Shown: positions 14,174 to 29,424, counted from the first letter of the stretch. The stretch: DNA of 64,000 nt from Macrobrachium rosenbergii (GCF_040412425.1 NC_089766.1:49881297-49945296); one strand, 5' to 3'. Numbers and translations are program-made. The notes: generated from the sequence alone by a model not told the origin.

Positions 14174-14668
14174 TTTAGGTCAAAGGCCTAGTGCTAGGCC
14201 CTATGCATTCGGGTCGTTTTGGCCGTAAGTCATTTCGGCCGTAAGCATGGTTACGCGCAAAATGGGCGCCGTGTTTAGTACCAGCCCCTTGGGGATGTAC
14301 GTAAAACATGAAATAATAATGGTAAATACCATAAACATAACGTCTTACATTGTTTTGGATGTTACAGCCTAAAGTAACTTACGGCCGAAACGACCAGGAC
14401 CAGGTCCTATGGGGTCATTCAGTGCTGAAACAGAAATTGAGAGAATGTAGGTTTAAAAGGTATAACAGGAAGAAAACCTCCCAGGTGCACAATGAAAATA
14501 GTGTTAGGAGAGGGTGGAGAGCAAGATGGAAGAAAGAGAACATGAACAGAGGTACAGTAAAAGGAATGAAAGGGGTTGCAGCTAGGGGTCGAAGGGACAC
14601 TGCAAAGAACCTTAAGTAATGCCTACAGCACACTGTGCTAGGTGCACTGACAGTACTAACCCCTAAGG
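14174..14668 (+). repeat. Family B element copy 1, split by a MITE
   Basis: The left end (14174-14205, matching 'ggccaaaggccaagcactgggaccta') and the main body (14396-14668) of a family B repeat are separated by an inserted inverted-repeat element. The body keeps the typical 'ggttgcagctaggggtcgaagggacactgcaaagaac' core and the terminal 'gtgcactgacag...ccctaagggg' segment. Confidence 0.75.
14212..14395. mobile_element. MITE-like inverted-repeat element
   Basis: Terminal inverted repeats GGTCGTTTTGGCCGTAAGT (left) and the complement of ACTTACGGCCGAAACGACC (right) differ at one position. The 184-bp interior contains 'gccgtgtttagtaccagcccc', a motif also seen near 29 kb. It interrupts a family B repeat. 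'aggccctatg' at the left and 'aggtcctatg' at the right may be a diverged target duplication. There is no coding capacity. Confidence 0.6.
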
Positions 14669-15099
14669 GGTGAACATTTCTAACGTTCATTTTCTCAGCA
14701 TACGACCTAACCAGCCACACCTAACCTAACCTTAAAAAAAAAATTCCACAAGCCTAATTATAAGGAAGAGCTCAACATGGAGATACTGTTTTGTTTATTT
14801 TTTATTTTCACTGAATATAGAAAAGGTCAATGTGATAGCCTATAGTAAAGGCTAGATAACTTGGGAACTTGAACCGAAACATTTGAGAAATTTACTGCGT
14901 TTTGGTTTATGTTTTTGCGCTGATCCCAAAGTTAAAAACATAAAACAAAACATAAAAAAAATATTTGGGTGATTTTTGCAAGTTATCTCACCTGTATTGC
15001 ATAATAGGCCAATACCAAACCCTTTTCTATATTGACAAATTTCAATAACAAACCATATCTGGCAGACTTACCAAAATTCCATAAACACAGCTTAATTTG

Positions 15100-15570
15100 G
15101 TAATTCTAAGCCGTAGTTCCGCGGTGAGCTAGTCTATGGCAATTGACATTTTCCCATGTTACTTTACTTGCTTTACAAGAATTTAAAGTAATATTTTGTT
15201 GGCTGGCTGTAACTAAACTGTAATTGACCTTTGAAGACTACACGACACAGTAGATCTGAGCTGGCATTCCGCGGCGAGCCCCCCACCTCCCTCCATAGCT
15301 AACACGGCAAAAAAATACCAACCTAACGTACCCTAGGGGTTTTTCCTGGTTACAATTATGCCGTATTAGCTATGGAAGGGGGGGGGGCTCACGGCAGAAT
15401 GCCAGCTTAGATCTACCCGGTCGGTAGTGTGGTCTTCAGAGGTCAATTACAGTTTAGTTACAGCCGGCCGACAAAATATTACTTTAAATTCTTGTAAAGC
15501 AAGTGAAATAACAGAGGAAAACGTCAACTGCCATAGTCTAGCTCGCTGCGGAACTACGGCTTGGAATTAC
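15100..15570. mobile_element. Foldback (MULE-like) non-autonomous transposon
   Basis: Two arms of about 205 bp (15100-15305 and 15365-15570) are inverted copies at roughly 85-90 percent identity by eye, around a spacer of about 60 bp. Ends read GTAATTCTAAGCCGTAG and, reverse-complemented, GTAATTCCAAGCCGTAG. The element is flanked by the exact 10-bp direct repeat GCTTAATTTG (15090-15099 and 15571-15580). Long inverted arms and a 9-11 bp duplication are typical of Mutator-like or foldback elements; the superfamily is inferred. No transposase is encoded. Confidence 0.8.
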
Positions 15571-15580
15571 GCTTAATTTG

Positions 15581-16860
15581 ACCAAATAGTAGGATAGGCC
15601 TAGCCTGTAAGGAGCGGGGCCCACTAGGCTATTTCTGAAAGTACTCGTGCTAACGAATGTCTGAAACGTTCAAAACGCACATTAAAATATAGGTAAGTGA
15701 TATTTTCCATACTTTCAATCACTAAACACAATAATGGTTTACAATTAAATATTTTACATAAATTCTACTCCAATTAGCCTAGGCCTACCCTGTGCTGAGG
15801 GATGTAAAAAAAAAAAAAAAAAAAAAAAAAGGGGAAAAAGCCTAGGCTACGACATATTTGTGGTTGCCGACAGGACCTAAAATAGGCTTTAGGATAATTT
15901 CCCTAAGCCTCAGTACGAATTATAAAAAAAATTATTTGAGAGTGATGTGGAACATCAAAACCTGTAGGCCTAGGCTAGGCTACTTTTAAGTTTATTAGCC
16001 TTTAAGCTCCACCGTCACCATATAATGCATGCTATCGTTCTATATATCAAAAATACCTAATTTAAAATGGAACCTCACCTCAATTCTTGTTGTTTTACTT
16101 CGTCACTGTACTGTTTTCTTCATAGGTTTCTTTCAATATGGCGCAGCCTCGAATACACGCAAGGAAGGTGGACCGGTGGCGTTGTTGGTGGCAAAAATCA
16201 GAACTACTTATTTATTGTCATTTCTGTCTATTAGAGCTTCAGTTTCAAAAGTCATTCCCTTAAATGGAAGTTACCGGCTTTTATTCATCTGTGCTATTTA
16301 GAAAAAACAATCGAATATGCTTCTGAACTTCAAAAATAAAATCGCTTAAAACACAACGGGAATTTATTCATGGCTTCAAATTCTCCCTGTTGTAGAATTT
16401 TCTGTCTTATTTTCCGACAAAAAATAGGTTTGTCTTAAATAAAATTAATCTTTCTTCGCTAAAGAAGTTTCAACAAATTGGTGAAAGGTCAAGATTATTC
16501 AGAATCGCCACAGAAATGATTAATTGCTGACTTATTGCAGTCATGCTCTAACACTTCTTCCATCCTGTGTGCTTCCAAATATTTTCATAAAATATTTGTC
16601 TTAAAATATTCAAACGAGTGTTTTATTAAAACTTTGACAGGACATCAGTAAAATGAAAGCAGACTATTGTGCATATCTTAAATTGTCATTTTTTTTTTAC
16701 ATAAAAAGAAGAGTATACAAAAACTAATGAATGTCTATTTCAAATTTCAGTATGGTCTTTAAGGTATGAGAATACAAAGAAGGAATATATTTGAATAAAG
16801 TAAAATTAAATCAAATTAAGGAAATGGAAATAAGGAAAGGACATAATTTTTTCTTCAAGA
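15581..16860. other. No confirmed gene; possible 5' exon region
   Basis: A poly-A run lies at 15808-15830. Around 16080-16200 the minus strand has a donor-like 'gaattgag|gtgagg' downstream of a mildly CpG-containing segment, as in an untranslated first exon. No coding continuation was found, so it is not annotated as a gene. Confidence 0.3.
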
Positions 16861-16861
16861 A

Positions 16862-16867
16862 TTTATT
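16862..16867 (-). promoter_or_regulatory. Poly(A) signal of gene E (candidate)
   Basis: AATAAA on the minus strand about 330 bp beyond the proposed stop codon of gene E. It is the first canonical hexamer seen downstream. Confidence 0.4.
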
Positions 16868-16964
16868 AAATACATGAAAACAGAAAATAAACAAAAACAA
16901 TTATGGCACAAAAGTAACAACCTCTACAATACACTTCAAAATAGATATTAAGACTCAACCTACA

Positions 16965-16965
<1 letters not shown>

Positions 16966-17060
<95 letters not shown>
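16966..17060. repeat. (AAT)n microsatellite
   Basis: About 31 uninterrupted trinucleotide units. It lies in the inferred 3'UTR of gene E, just downstream of the stop. Confidence 0.95.
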
Positions 17061-17061
<1 letters not shown>

Positions 17062-17199
17062 CAGCTACCCACTTTGAAGAAATGGAGATTATTATTCAGA
17101 ACTGATTCCCATTGGTTACCAGGACAAAATGAAACTCGTTGTGGAAGTAACGGGAACTCCACAAAGGCTATGGACCAGGTCCAACTTGCTTTTATGACG

Positions 17200-21081
<3,882 letters not shown>

Positions 21082-21328
21082 GGTCGACGAACAGCAAGAA
21101 AATGGGGATCGCCTCCACTGGTTTATTTTTCTATCGCTTCTGAAATGTGTCTATCATCGACGTGAATGGCTGACCGGGCTTCGCGAAGTCTATCACAGTC
21201 TTGCGGACCGCCCAAAGCGTTACTGATAATGTTCCCGACACTCAGACGTAGCCTACGCTGTCTCCTCCGCGACGTGACGAACCCGTTAAATCCGCCCCTC
21301 GGTCTGGAGTGGCGACCCTCTTTTCCTG

Positions 21329-21331
<3 letters not shown>

Positions 21332-21384
<53 letters not shown>

Positions 21385-21445
21385 AGGCCCTTTTGCATGT
21401 TGCCTGGATACCTGAAAGACGTGATTTTCGCACGTCTAGGTCCGT

Positions 21446-21510
<65 letters not shown>

Positions 21511-21597
21511 GGAAGCTTGCTTGATTTTTTGTATTTATATTACAGGGGCTTTCAAAATTATTTTTCTGTGAACTAGGCGATATGGATATGAAGAAAA

Positions 21598-21654
<57 letters not shown>

Positions 21655-21699
21655 TCAGAGCTTTCAAAATTAGCTTTCTGTAAACAAGGCGTTATGAAG

Positions 21700-21732
<33 letters not shown>
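21332..21732. repeat. Alternating (CT)n and (GA)n tracts upstream of gene E
   Basis: (CT)n occupies 21332-21378. (GA)n tracts occupy 21452-21507, 21601-21651 and 21704-21732. The last two follow two copies of a unit of about 60 bp ('ctttcaaaatta..tttctgt.aac.aggcg.tatg'). The tracts begin about 250 bp upstream of gene E's start codon, and the CT and GA tracts could pair into a hairpin. Confidence 0.9.
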
Positions 21733-21735
<3 letters not shown>

Positions 21736-22143
21736 ATATAAAATGGTACCAAAATCTTTGAAATCTTCAAAATAATACGAAATGCCGTAAAACTTAAGGA
21801 GCTACTAATGAAAGCACTTACCACGCAATTATTGCGAATGAATATGTATACTGACGGTTCGTTAACAGGCCTCGCTTCAAAAATTTCCTGCTATTTACCC
21901 GATTTGCAAAAAAAAAAAAAAAAAAAAAAGTGCTATAAAAAATATTCCAATGTGACTTTCAGGCTGGGGTCTGCCTTATTTTGTGGAATCTGCGGTTGTT
22001 GAAGAACAGTTGGTTGACTTGTACTTGTTGCAAGGTCACACTAATGCTCCTTCCCCAACCCCCACCCCTACCCCCTGCCCGCCACCCCTTCTAACTGCCC
22101 ACCTCTATTTCCATATTCATGTCAGCTTTCATGGGTCGTGAAG

Positions 22144-22386
<243 letters not shown>

Positions 22387-22820
22387 ATATATGTGTGTAT
22401 GTGTGTAAAGTGTATAAAAGATGTGACATTAACGCAAACGTTCAGGTTAATATTATCTGCAACAAATAAAATATTAAAGAAAAATTATTAGACGAGCAAA
22501 CACATCATTTAAAGGAAATTTAACACATGAAAACATACCATAAATACGAAAAGAAACGTAACACTACTTGAGCTGTTACAAACATCGTTTATGAATGATG
22601 AATATTATCATTTACTTATTGCTCTCTCACAAGATGCGATTACGATCAATTTATGGACTCGTTCGTAACCATTATTCCGTCAGTTATTTTTCCCTCGGCG
22701 TGATTACTGTCAGAAAATGTATTTCATTTACCTGACTCGCTTCTAGATCGCGCGCTCGTTATCTCAAGGGTTTTGACAGGGATTATTTCGGTTATAAGAA
22801 AAAAAAAACTAAGAATCTGC

Positions 22821-23383
22821 TTGTTAGTTTTCTGTAAAAGAAAACTATTGTGCCGGCTTTGTCTGTCCGTCCGCGCTTTATTCTGTCCGTACTTTTTCTT
22901 GTCCACACTTTTTTCTGTACGCAGTTTTTCTGTCTGCACTTTTTTTCCGTCCGCACTTTTTCTGTCCGCACATTATTCTGTCCGCACTATTTCTGTCGCC
23001 ACTTTATTCTGTCCGCACTTTTTCCGTCCGCACTTTTTCTGTCCACTCTTTTTCTGTACGCCCTCAGATCTTAAAAACTACTGAAGCTAGAGGGTTACAA
23101 ATTGGTATGTTGATCATTCACCCTCCAATCATCAAACATACCAAATTGCAGTCCTCTAGCCTTAGTAGTTTTTATTTTATTTGAGGCTAAAGTTACCCAT
23201 AATCGTGCTTCTGGCATCGATATAGAATAGGCCACCACTGAACCGTGGTTAAAATTTCACGGGCCGCGGATCATGCAGCATTATACCGAGACCACCGAAA
23301 GATAGGTCTGTTTTCGGTGGCCTTGATTATACGCTGTAGCGGTTGTACAGAAAACTCGATTGCGCCGAAATTTACTTGTTGTG
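22821..23383 (+). repeat. Family A three-hairpin element, copy 1 (expanded)
   Basis: Starts with 'ttagttttctgtaaaagaaaacta', has the central palindrome at about 23073-23172 and ends 'tacagaaaactcgattgcgccgaa'. Between the first hairpin and the centre, a 'ctttttctgtccgcac' unit of about 16 bp has expanded into a tandem array (about 22865-23055), which other copies carry once or twice. Frames through the array are Phe/Ser/Val/Arg repeats, not genes. Confidence 0.8.
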
Positions 23384-23423
23384 TAATCGTGCACGGTACT
23401 ATATAGCTGGTCGCACCGTCTCA

Positions 23424-23811
23424 TACCCATAAGGATGCGGTGCCCTCAGTGCACCCTACCTACTGTTGCACTTTAGTCATTACTAAGGGGTTGTAACTTC
23501 TTTTCGGATCCCTAGCTGCAACAACCTTTTAGTCTTCTAATTTATCTCCATTCCTGCTTCCTTCGACTTTGCTGTCCAACCTCTTCAACTATGACTCTTA
23601 GTGGAACTGCGGGAGTTTCTTTTAATTCCACCATTAGATCCTCTATTTTCTGAATCTCTCTTCTTACTTTCCACCCTCTCCTAACAATTGAGGTTTTCCT
23701 CCTGTTACCCCTTTCAAACCTTTTACTGTCAATTTCCGCCTCAGCACTGAATGACCTCATAGGTCCCAGTGCTTTGCCTTTGGCCTAAGTTTCTATATTC
23801 AATTCAATTCA
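23424..23811 (-). repeat. Family B element copy 2 (diverged)
   Basis: Minus-strand copy ending 'ttggcctaagtttctatattcaattcaattc', with a diverged central section. It keeps an open frame of about 72 codons beginning MRSFSAEAEIDSKRFERGNR, the same mini-ORF as in other copies. Confidence 0.7.
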
Positions 23812-23879
23812 GTTCCACTGTAGTGCTTACTGTTATCAATTATACTCCACTCTTCTCCACTGAATCAGTTCCTCTTTGA

Positions 23880-24137
23880 ACCGGTCGATATCGTTCTCGG
23901 CTAGCACTGTGCTGGGCCCGCGTTCGATTCTCCGGCCGGCCAATGAAGAATTAGAGGAATTTATTTCTGGCGATAGAAATTCATTTCTCGGTATAATGTG
24001 GTTCGGATTCCACAATAAGCTGTATGTCCCGTTGCTAAGTAACCAATTGGTTCTTAGCCACGTTAAATAAGTCTAATCCTTCTGGCCAGCCCTAGGAGAG
24101 CTGTTAATCAGCTCAGTGGTCTGGTTAAACTAAGGTA
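23880..24137 (+). repeat. tRNA-related SINE family C, copy 1
   Basis: The head contains 'gcgttcgattctccggcc', a good RNA polymerase III B box. The body has 'gtggttcggattccacaataagctgta', and the tail 'cagctcagtggtctggttaaac'. The body recurs at 61.7 kb. This supports a tRNA-derived SINE. No coding capacity. Confidence 0.75.
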
Positions 24138-24410
24138 TACTTAACTTCTCCGCTGAATCAGCATTAATGCCAAACAATGTTCCGAGAAGGCATTTGATAG
24201 CTTTCACAAACCGATATTTAAGGAGGTCTCGTGTCACTATGATATCCCGTTCATAATGTGAAGTTAATGGAAATTATTCGCTAAAGAAGTAGATGCAGAA
24301 TGTTGATGGAGTCTTATCAAGTAATATGTAGCAAGTAGTAGGATGATACAAGGTGATGTTATGTCGTCTTTTCTGTTTGCAGTTTTCTTGGATTTTATAC
24401 TAAAAAAAAA

Positions 24411-24815
24411 ACAAGTAAGAATCGCGCCGAAGTTTCTTCGGTGCAATCGAGTTTTCTGTACAGCCGCTAGAGCGTATAATCAAGGCCACTGAAAGTAGAT
24501 GTATATTTCGGTGGTCTCGGTATAATGCTGTATGAGCCGCGGCCCTTGAAACTTTAACCATGGCTCGGTGGTGGCCTTTCCAATATCGTTGCCAGAAGCA
24601 GGATTATGGCTAAATATAACCTTAAATCAAATAAAAACTACTCAGGCTAGAGGGCTGCAATTTGGTAGGTTTGATGATTGGAGGGTGGATGTTCAACATA
24701 CCAATTTGCAGCCCTCTAACTTCAGTCGTTTTTAAGCTCTGAGGACGGACAGAAAAAGTGCGGAAGGACAGACAAAACCGGCACAATAGTTTTCTTTTCA
24801 GAAAATTAAAAAGTG
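24411..24815 (-). repeat. Family A three-hairpin element, copy 2
   Basis: Near-complete minus-strand copy: 'cgccgaagtttcttcggtgc' end hairpin, central palindrome at about 24635-24735, 'agttttcttttcagaaaatt' other end. It is inserted in the reverse transcriptase relic. Confidence 0.85.
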
Positions 24816-25167
24816 GTCAGAGACGGGAGAAAGGCTTTAAGTTTGAGCAACGATAGAAATTCGACTGACTTAGTAAATGCAGAATATACAGTTTTAATCA
24901 GCAAAACACCACAGGGTATGCAAAGCTTGCTTTAAAGAAAACATTATATACCTAGGGAGATGAACCTCAAGATAAATCTAGGAAATATCGAAGTAATGGG
25001 GACAGAAAATGATGGGTGGATGAAATAACATCACACGGAGAAAGGAATATAGAATTAGGCTAAGCTTTCAACTCTGCAGGAAAAATTTTATCAAACAGAG
25101 GTTCTCTCGAGTTGGAAATTAATGGAGGAGTAAAAAAAAAAAGGCCAATCAAAAAAGGGCAACAGGA

Positions 25168-25492
25168 ATAAGATTTGGATTGGATTGGATTGGATATAGA
25201 ATTTATGCCAAAGGCCAAGCACTGGGACCTATAAGGTCATTCAGCGCTGAAACGGATATTGACAGTAAAAGGTTTGAAATGTGTAACAGGAGGAAAACCT
25301 CGCAGTTGCACTATGAATCAATTGTTAGGAGAAGGTGGAAAGTAAGATGGCAGAAAAAGAATATGAAAGGAGGTACAGTAAAAGGAACGAAAAAGGTTGC
25401 AGCTAGGGTCCGAAGGCACGCCGCAAAGAACCTTAAGTAATGCCTACATTGCACCGCAGGAGGTGCACTGACGGCACTACCTCCCTGCGGGA
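25168..25492 (+). repeat. Family B element, copy 3
   Basis: Full-length plus copy from 'gaatttatgccaaaggccaagcactggg' to 'cactacctccctgcggg'. It is preceded by a (ggatt)n run at 25176-25193. It contains the recurrent basic mini-ORF ending AAKNLK and is inserted in the reverse transcriptase relic. Confidence 0.85.
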
Positions 25493-25700
25493 TAAATCAC
25501 TTTGTGGATTTGAGAGTAAAGTTTTAAGAAGGATATCAGGAGTTAGGTGGCAGGATAGAGTGGAAATGACACTATTAGAGAAACAGCGGAAGTTCCATAT
25601 GTGAGATAACTATGAGAAGGAAGGCTGAAGATGAATGGAGATTCGTGGAAGACAAAGCAACGGAATGATACGAGTGGGGAGTTTCACTGGAACAACAATT

Positions 25701-26629
25701 CCTAATATTCGTTCAAAAATCATTGCAAATATCGATGATTCATCTCATCCATTACATTTCCTTTGCCAAAATGAATGGTTGGCTGCAACTTAACAGTAAT
25801 TTGACTGTTATTTTCCATTTGCTTGTATCTTGTACGTGCCTGCGTATTTCTAGGCTCTGAAACGTCATTCTGGCAATAAAGAAACGCGTTGCAAGAAGTA
25901 AATGATGAGGAATTCCGCTCAATTCTTCTTCTTGTTCGCTATCCAAATAATCTCACGTAGAGCAATGGCAACTTTAATGATCCAGCACCACACTGCCTAG
26001 GAACTCTCAGTATCTCTATTACGGCAATCAGCAAGCCGGGTGGAAAGAACAATAAACATTAAATAATTAAGCCCGGGTAAATGCTCGCCGAATCTGTGGC
26101 TGTAGAGAGAATCATTACTTTTTTTTTTTTTACTAGACGCCTGACCATACGGGTCATTCAGGTATGGTATCTGGTTCCCAAAGGTAACGTTGCATGATGC
26201 TAAAAGATTAATGAAAGCTAACTAATAATCTCGAGATATTAGACTAGCTGTCAAATATTGATTGTGATGAATTATATAGTGTATACATTATACAGTCCAT
26301 ATATTGCTTCCACTGAGAACAGGAAGAGGAAAGTTAAAAGGGAATAGTGATAATCTGCAAAAGAAAAACACCATTTTAGTAGAGAGCCCTTACTTGTACA
26401 TTGACCATCATGGCGCCTGTGTTTACGCAGAAATGAGCTGTAATTGTGTCCAACGAACAGTGAACTTAAAGACCAGTAATGATCCCTTACAATTATACCT
26501 AGCTGGAGAATGCAGTTCAGTGACGCACTGGTCAGTCAGCAAGACTATTTAGCAGCAGAGGAGGCGGTAACAATTTCATAATACAAACAGAAAGATTACT
26601 GAAGGTTTTTACAACGTAAGGAGCTGGGG

Positions 26630-26630
<1 letters not shown>
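25701..26630. other. No gene recognised
   Basis: AT-rich unique sequence without splice-bounded coding exons. Confidence 0.45.

Positions 26631-26631
<1 letters not shown>

Positions 26632-26688
<57 letters not shown>
26632..26688. repeat. (CT)n microsatellite
   Basis: About 28 CT units. Confidence 0.95.
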
Positions 26689-26692
<4 letters not shown>

Positions 26693-26734
26693 CACAGTTA
26701 ATAGCAACAGATCCCTAATTTTTCATACACATAC

Positions 26735-26992
26735 ACGACCCCCGTATTGGGGTTGCGCCGTCAGTGCACCTTACGTGGTGCACTGTAGGCATTCCTTAAG
26801 GTTCTTTGCAGCGTCCCTTCGGCTCCTAGCTGCAACCTCGTTCACTCCTTTTACTATACCTCCGTTCATATTCTTTCTCCCATCTTACTTTCCACTCTCT
26901 CTGTACAATTGTTTCAACATTATTTTCAGCGCTGAATGACCTCACGGGTCCCAATGCTTGGCCTGTGGCCTAAATTTTATATTCTATTCAAC
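26735..26992 (-). repeat. Family B element, copy 4
   Basis: Minus copy with the terminal hairpin 'agtgcaccttacgtggtgcact' intact, ending 'ggcctaaattttatattctattc'. It forms an inverted pair with copy 5 only about 45 bp away. Confidence 0.8.
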
Positions 26993-27035
26993 ACATACAC
27001 GACTTTGCGTAGATGAGATCTAGTTATATCATTCT

Positions 27036-27206
27036 ACAAACAATTGTAAAGAGAGGGTGGAAAATAAGATGGAAGAAAGAGAATATGAATGGAGGTGCAG
27101 CAAAAGGAATGAAAGAGGTTGCAGCTAGGGGCCGAAGGGACGCTGCAAAGAACCTCAAGTAATGCCTACAGTGGGAGGGCTTAGTACTAGTAACCCCATA
27201 TACGTG
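27036..27206 (+). repeat. Family B element, copy 5 (truncated)
   Basis: The 3' half only, from 'caattgtaaagagagggtgg' through 'gccgaagggacgctgcaaagaacc'. It lacks the front half and the terminal hairpin. Confidence 0.75.
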
Positions 27207-27248
27207 TACTCTAATTACCGCGATTCTAGTCTCACGTTACTATCTTTT

Positions 27249-27625
27249 TAGTTTTCTGTAAAAGAAAAATTCTGTGATGGCTATTTGTCTGGACGTCCGC
27301 AGGTTTTCTGTCCGCCCTCAGATCTTAAAAACTACTGAGGCTAGAGGGCTGCAAATTGGTATGTTGATCATCCACCCTCCATTCATCAAACATACCAAAT
27401 TGCAGCCCTCTAGCCTCAGTAGTTTTGATATTATTTAAGGTTCAAGTTAGCCAAGATCGTGCGTCTGGCACCGCTATAGTTACCAACAACACTGGCCACC
27501 AGCTGAAAGTTTCATGGGCAGCGGCTGAGAGTTTCATGGGCCGTGGCTGAGAGTTTTCATACAGCATTACACGCTGTACAGAAAACTCGATTGCGCCGAA
27601 GAAACTTTGGCGCCTTTTTTTTTTA
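27249..27625 (+). repeat. Family A three-hairpin element, copy 3
   Basis: Complete ends with the central palindrome at about 27329-27427. It ends 'cgattgcgccgaagaaactttggcgcc'. Confidence 0.85.
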
Positions 27626-28149
27626 TTTTTTTGTACCGCACCCGCCGCTTCGTCCACTTACTCTTGGGACCTTTTAGCATTTAGGCCGAGTATTTCACGC
27701 CGAAGTTTCCAAAGGTATAGCGTGAGATAAAGAAACCATTCATTAACATTCTTACATCTGGAATTCCAACTTGCCTGACGAAGGAATTCTCTCACTGGCA
27801 CACACGCAGCGTTCAAAGTTACCGTTAACTATACTTTAGCAGTCGTGACTGAATTCACTCGAAGTGCTAGTTAGTCAATCTGTTAAATCATAATGCGCTA
27901 TCTATGGACCATGGCGCTACCAAGAGGCTGTCACGCAGCGCACGAACGAATGTGTAAGGGAAAATTGTTACGCTCGGCTCGTGGACGTAACCCATGAACG
28001 TAACGCAAAAATGGAAGACAGTACTATTCAGTGTCTAAAGATCTTGGTAGTATGAAAAGAAGAGAAATATGGTGATTTGCAGATATCTGCTCCCAAAAAA
28101 ATTTTATAAAAAAGCTTGTTACGTCGTTGAAAACCCCTTGTTTATTGAA

Positions 28150-28456
28150 CTGAATTGAATATAGAATTTTGGCCAAAGGCCAAGCACTGGGACCTATGAG
28201 GTCATTCAGCGCTGAAACGGAAATTGACAGTAAAAGGTTTGAAATGCGTAACAGGAGGAAAACCTCGCAGTTGCACTATGAATCAATTGATAGGAGAGGG
28301 TTGAAAGTACGATGGAAGAAAGAGGATGTGAAAGGAGGTACAGTAAAAGGAACGAAAGGGGTTGCAGCTAAGGGCCGAAGGGACGCCGCAAAGAACCTTA
28401 AGTAGTGCCTAGAGTGCACTGCATGAGGTGCACTGACGGCACTACCCACTACGGGT
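28150..28456 (+). repeat. Family B element, copy 6
   Basis: Full-length plus copy. The mini-ORF is open for about 78 codons, reads MRSFSAETEIDSKRFEMRNR near its start and ends AAKNLK. Confidence 0.85.
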
Positions 28457-28990
28457 TGGCCCCCATGTTTATGAATAATCAGTATCCCTTGGTAAATTGT
28501 TAATCTTTAAGAATAAAAACTTATTTTTTTTACACCAATACCTGTCATAGTACACGTGTTAAAGTACACAAATACACCCAAGTACTGAATCTGTTCCACC
28601 AGGAAAATGAGATAATAAACACTTTAGGCTTCTCTGTATAACTGTCTCAGTTCCCCAGCTGTGTAAATTTCCTATTCCAACGTATTCGTTAAACTGAAGA
28701 TTACAGCTAAATGAACACGTTCTTTCTGAGTTATTGCGTAATAAAGTGAATTTATTCTTCCCTCAGCAATTTTAGATTTTCCTGTTGACATTTAACTAGC
28801 CAAGGAATGAGGCATTAAGAAAACTGTAACACTGGAAATATGAATTAATGCCGCGACTGCTTAAAAGTTAACTGTGCACACAGATGTCTTGTGTAACGAG
28901 AAAATTAGAGCCTGCCAGCTATCACCAACTGTCTAGGGGTGAGGGTGCTAGACGCATGCACTTTTCTTCGTTATTAACGCGATATGTATC
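28457..28990. other. No gene recognised
   Basis: AT-rich sequence without supported features. Confidence 0.4.
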
Positions 28991-29165
28991 GACCTCCTCC
29001 GAGGTGCTAGTACTAAACATGGCGGAAGCTCAGTGGGACGCCGTGTTTAGTACTAGCCCCTCGGGGATCAAAGTATTTTATACACCCATTTCTATATTGT
29101 GTTGTCGACAGATTATATTAATAAGCGATATCTTTGATCCCCGAGAGGCTAGTTCTAAACACGGA
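28991..29165. repeat. Small inverted-repeat element
   Basis: 'ccgtgtttagtactagcccc' at about 29041 faces its inverted copy ending at 29163. The arms are about 33 bp and include TCGGGGATCAAAG. A third partial copy in inverted orientation lies at about 28998-29025, and a related motif sits inside the MITE at 14270. Confidence 0.55.
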
Positions 29166-29424
29166 GTCTCATTGAGTTTACCCTAGACTTAGACCAAGGT
29201 GGTTACATACCGGGTTAATACCTTTTTCTTGACCCCATCTGGGTAGACTGGTCGGCAACAGTTAGGAACTGAACCGTGGGCCCTGCAAATGAGTCCATAT
29301 TAAGTGAAGTAAGGGTCTTTTACTATGTGTGGGTAGAACCAGGAGGTATTATGTGTATAAAGCTGTTAATTGCAGATCAGTCCATAATGATATACTTAGA
29401 GTGAATCAGTAACCACTTTCCATC

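Larger units (their letters stand above)
24160..25700 (+). pseudogene. Reverse transcriptase relic with two nested insertions
   Basis: Segment 1 (24160-24402) shows KAFDSFHKPIFKEVSCHYDI and, further on, QGDVMSSFLFAVFLDF, matching the 'AFD' and 'GVRQGC..SP.LF' RT motifs. Segment 2 (24816-25165) includes MNLKINLGNIEVMGTE, like the 'GLKIN..KTE.M' motif. Segment 3 (25493-25700) reads LRRISGVRWQDRV, the C-terminal 'RRI.GVRWQDR' motif. Family A copy 2 separates segments 1 and 2; family B copy 3 separates 2 and 3. Frames are broken by stops and there is no intact catalytic site. Confidence 0.75.

Noticed and set aside
14350..14720. Frames of 89 and 101 codons on the two strands
   Set aside because: They lie within family B copy 1 and recur with the repeat.
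16080..16200. Possible untranslated first exon with a GTGAGG donor on the minus strand
   Set aside because: No coding exon could be connected to it.
21123..21824. Ser/Leu and Arg/Glu repeat frames, also at 3961-4353 and 52118-52572
   Set aside because: Translation of (CT)n/(GA)n tracts; no splice or signal context.
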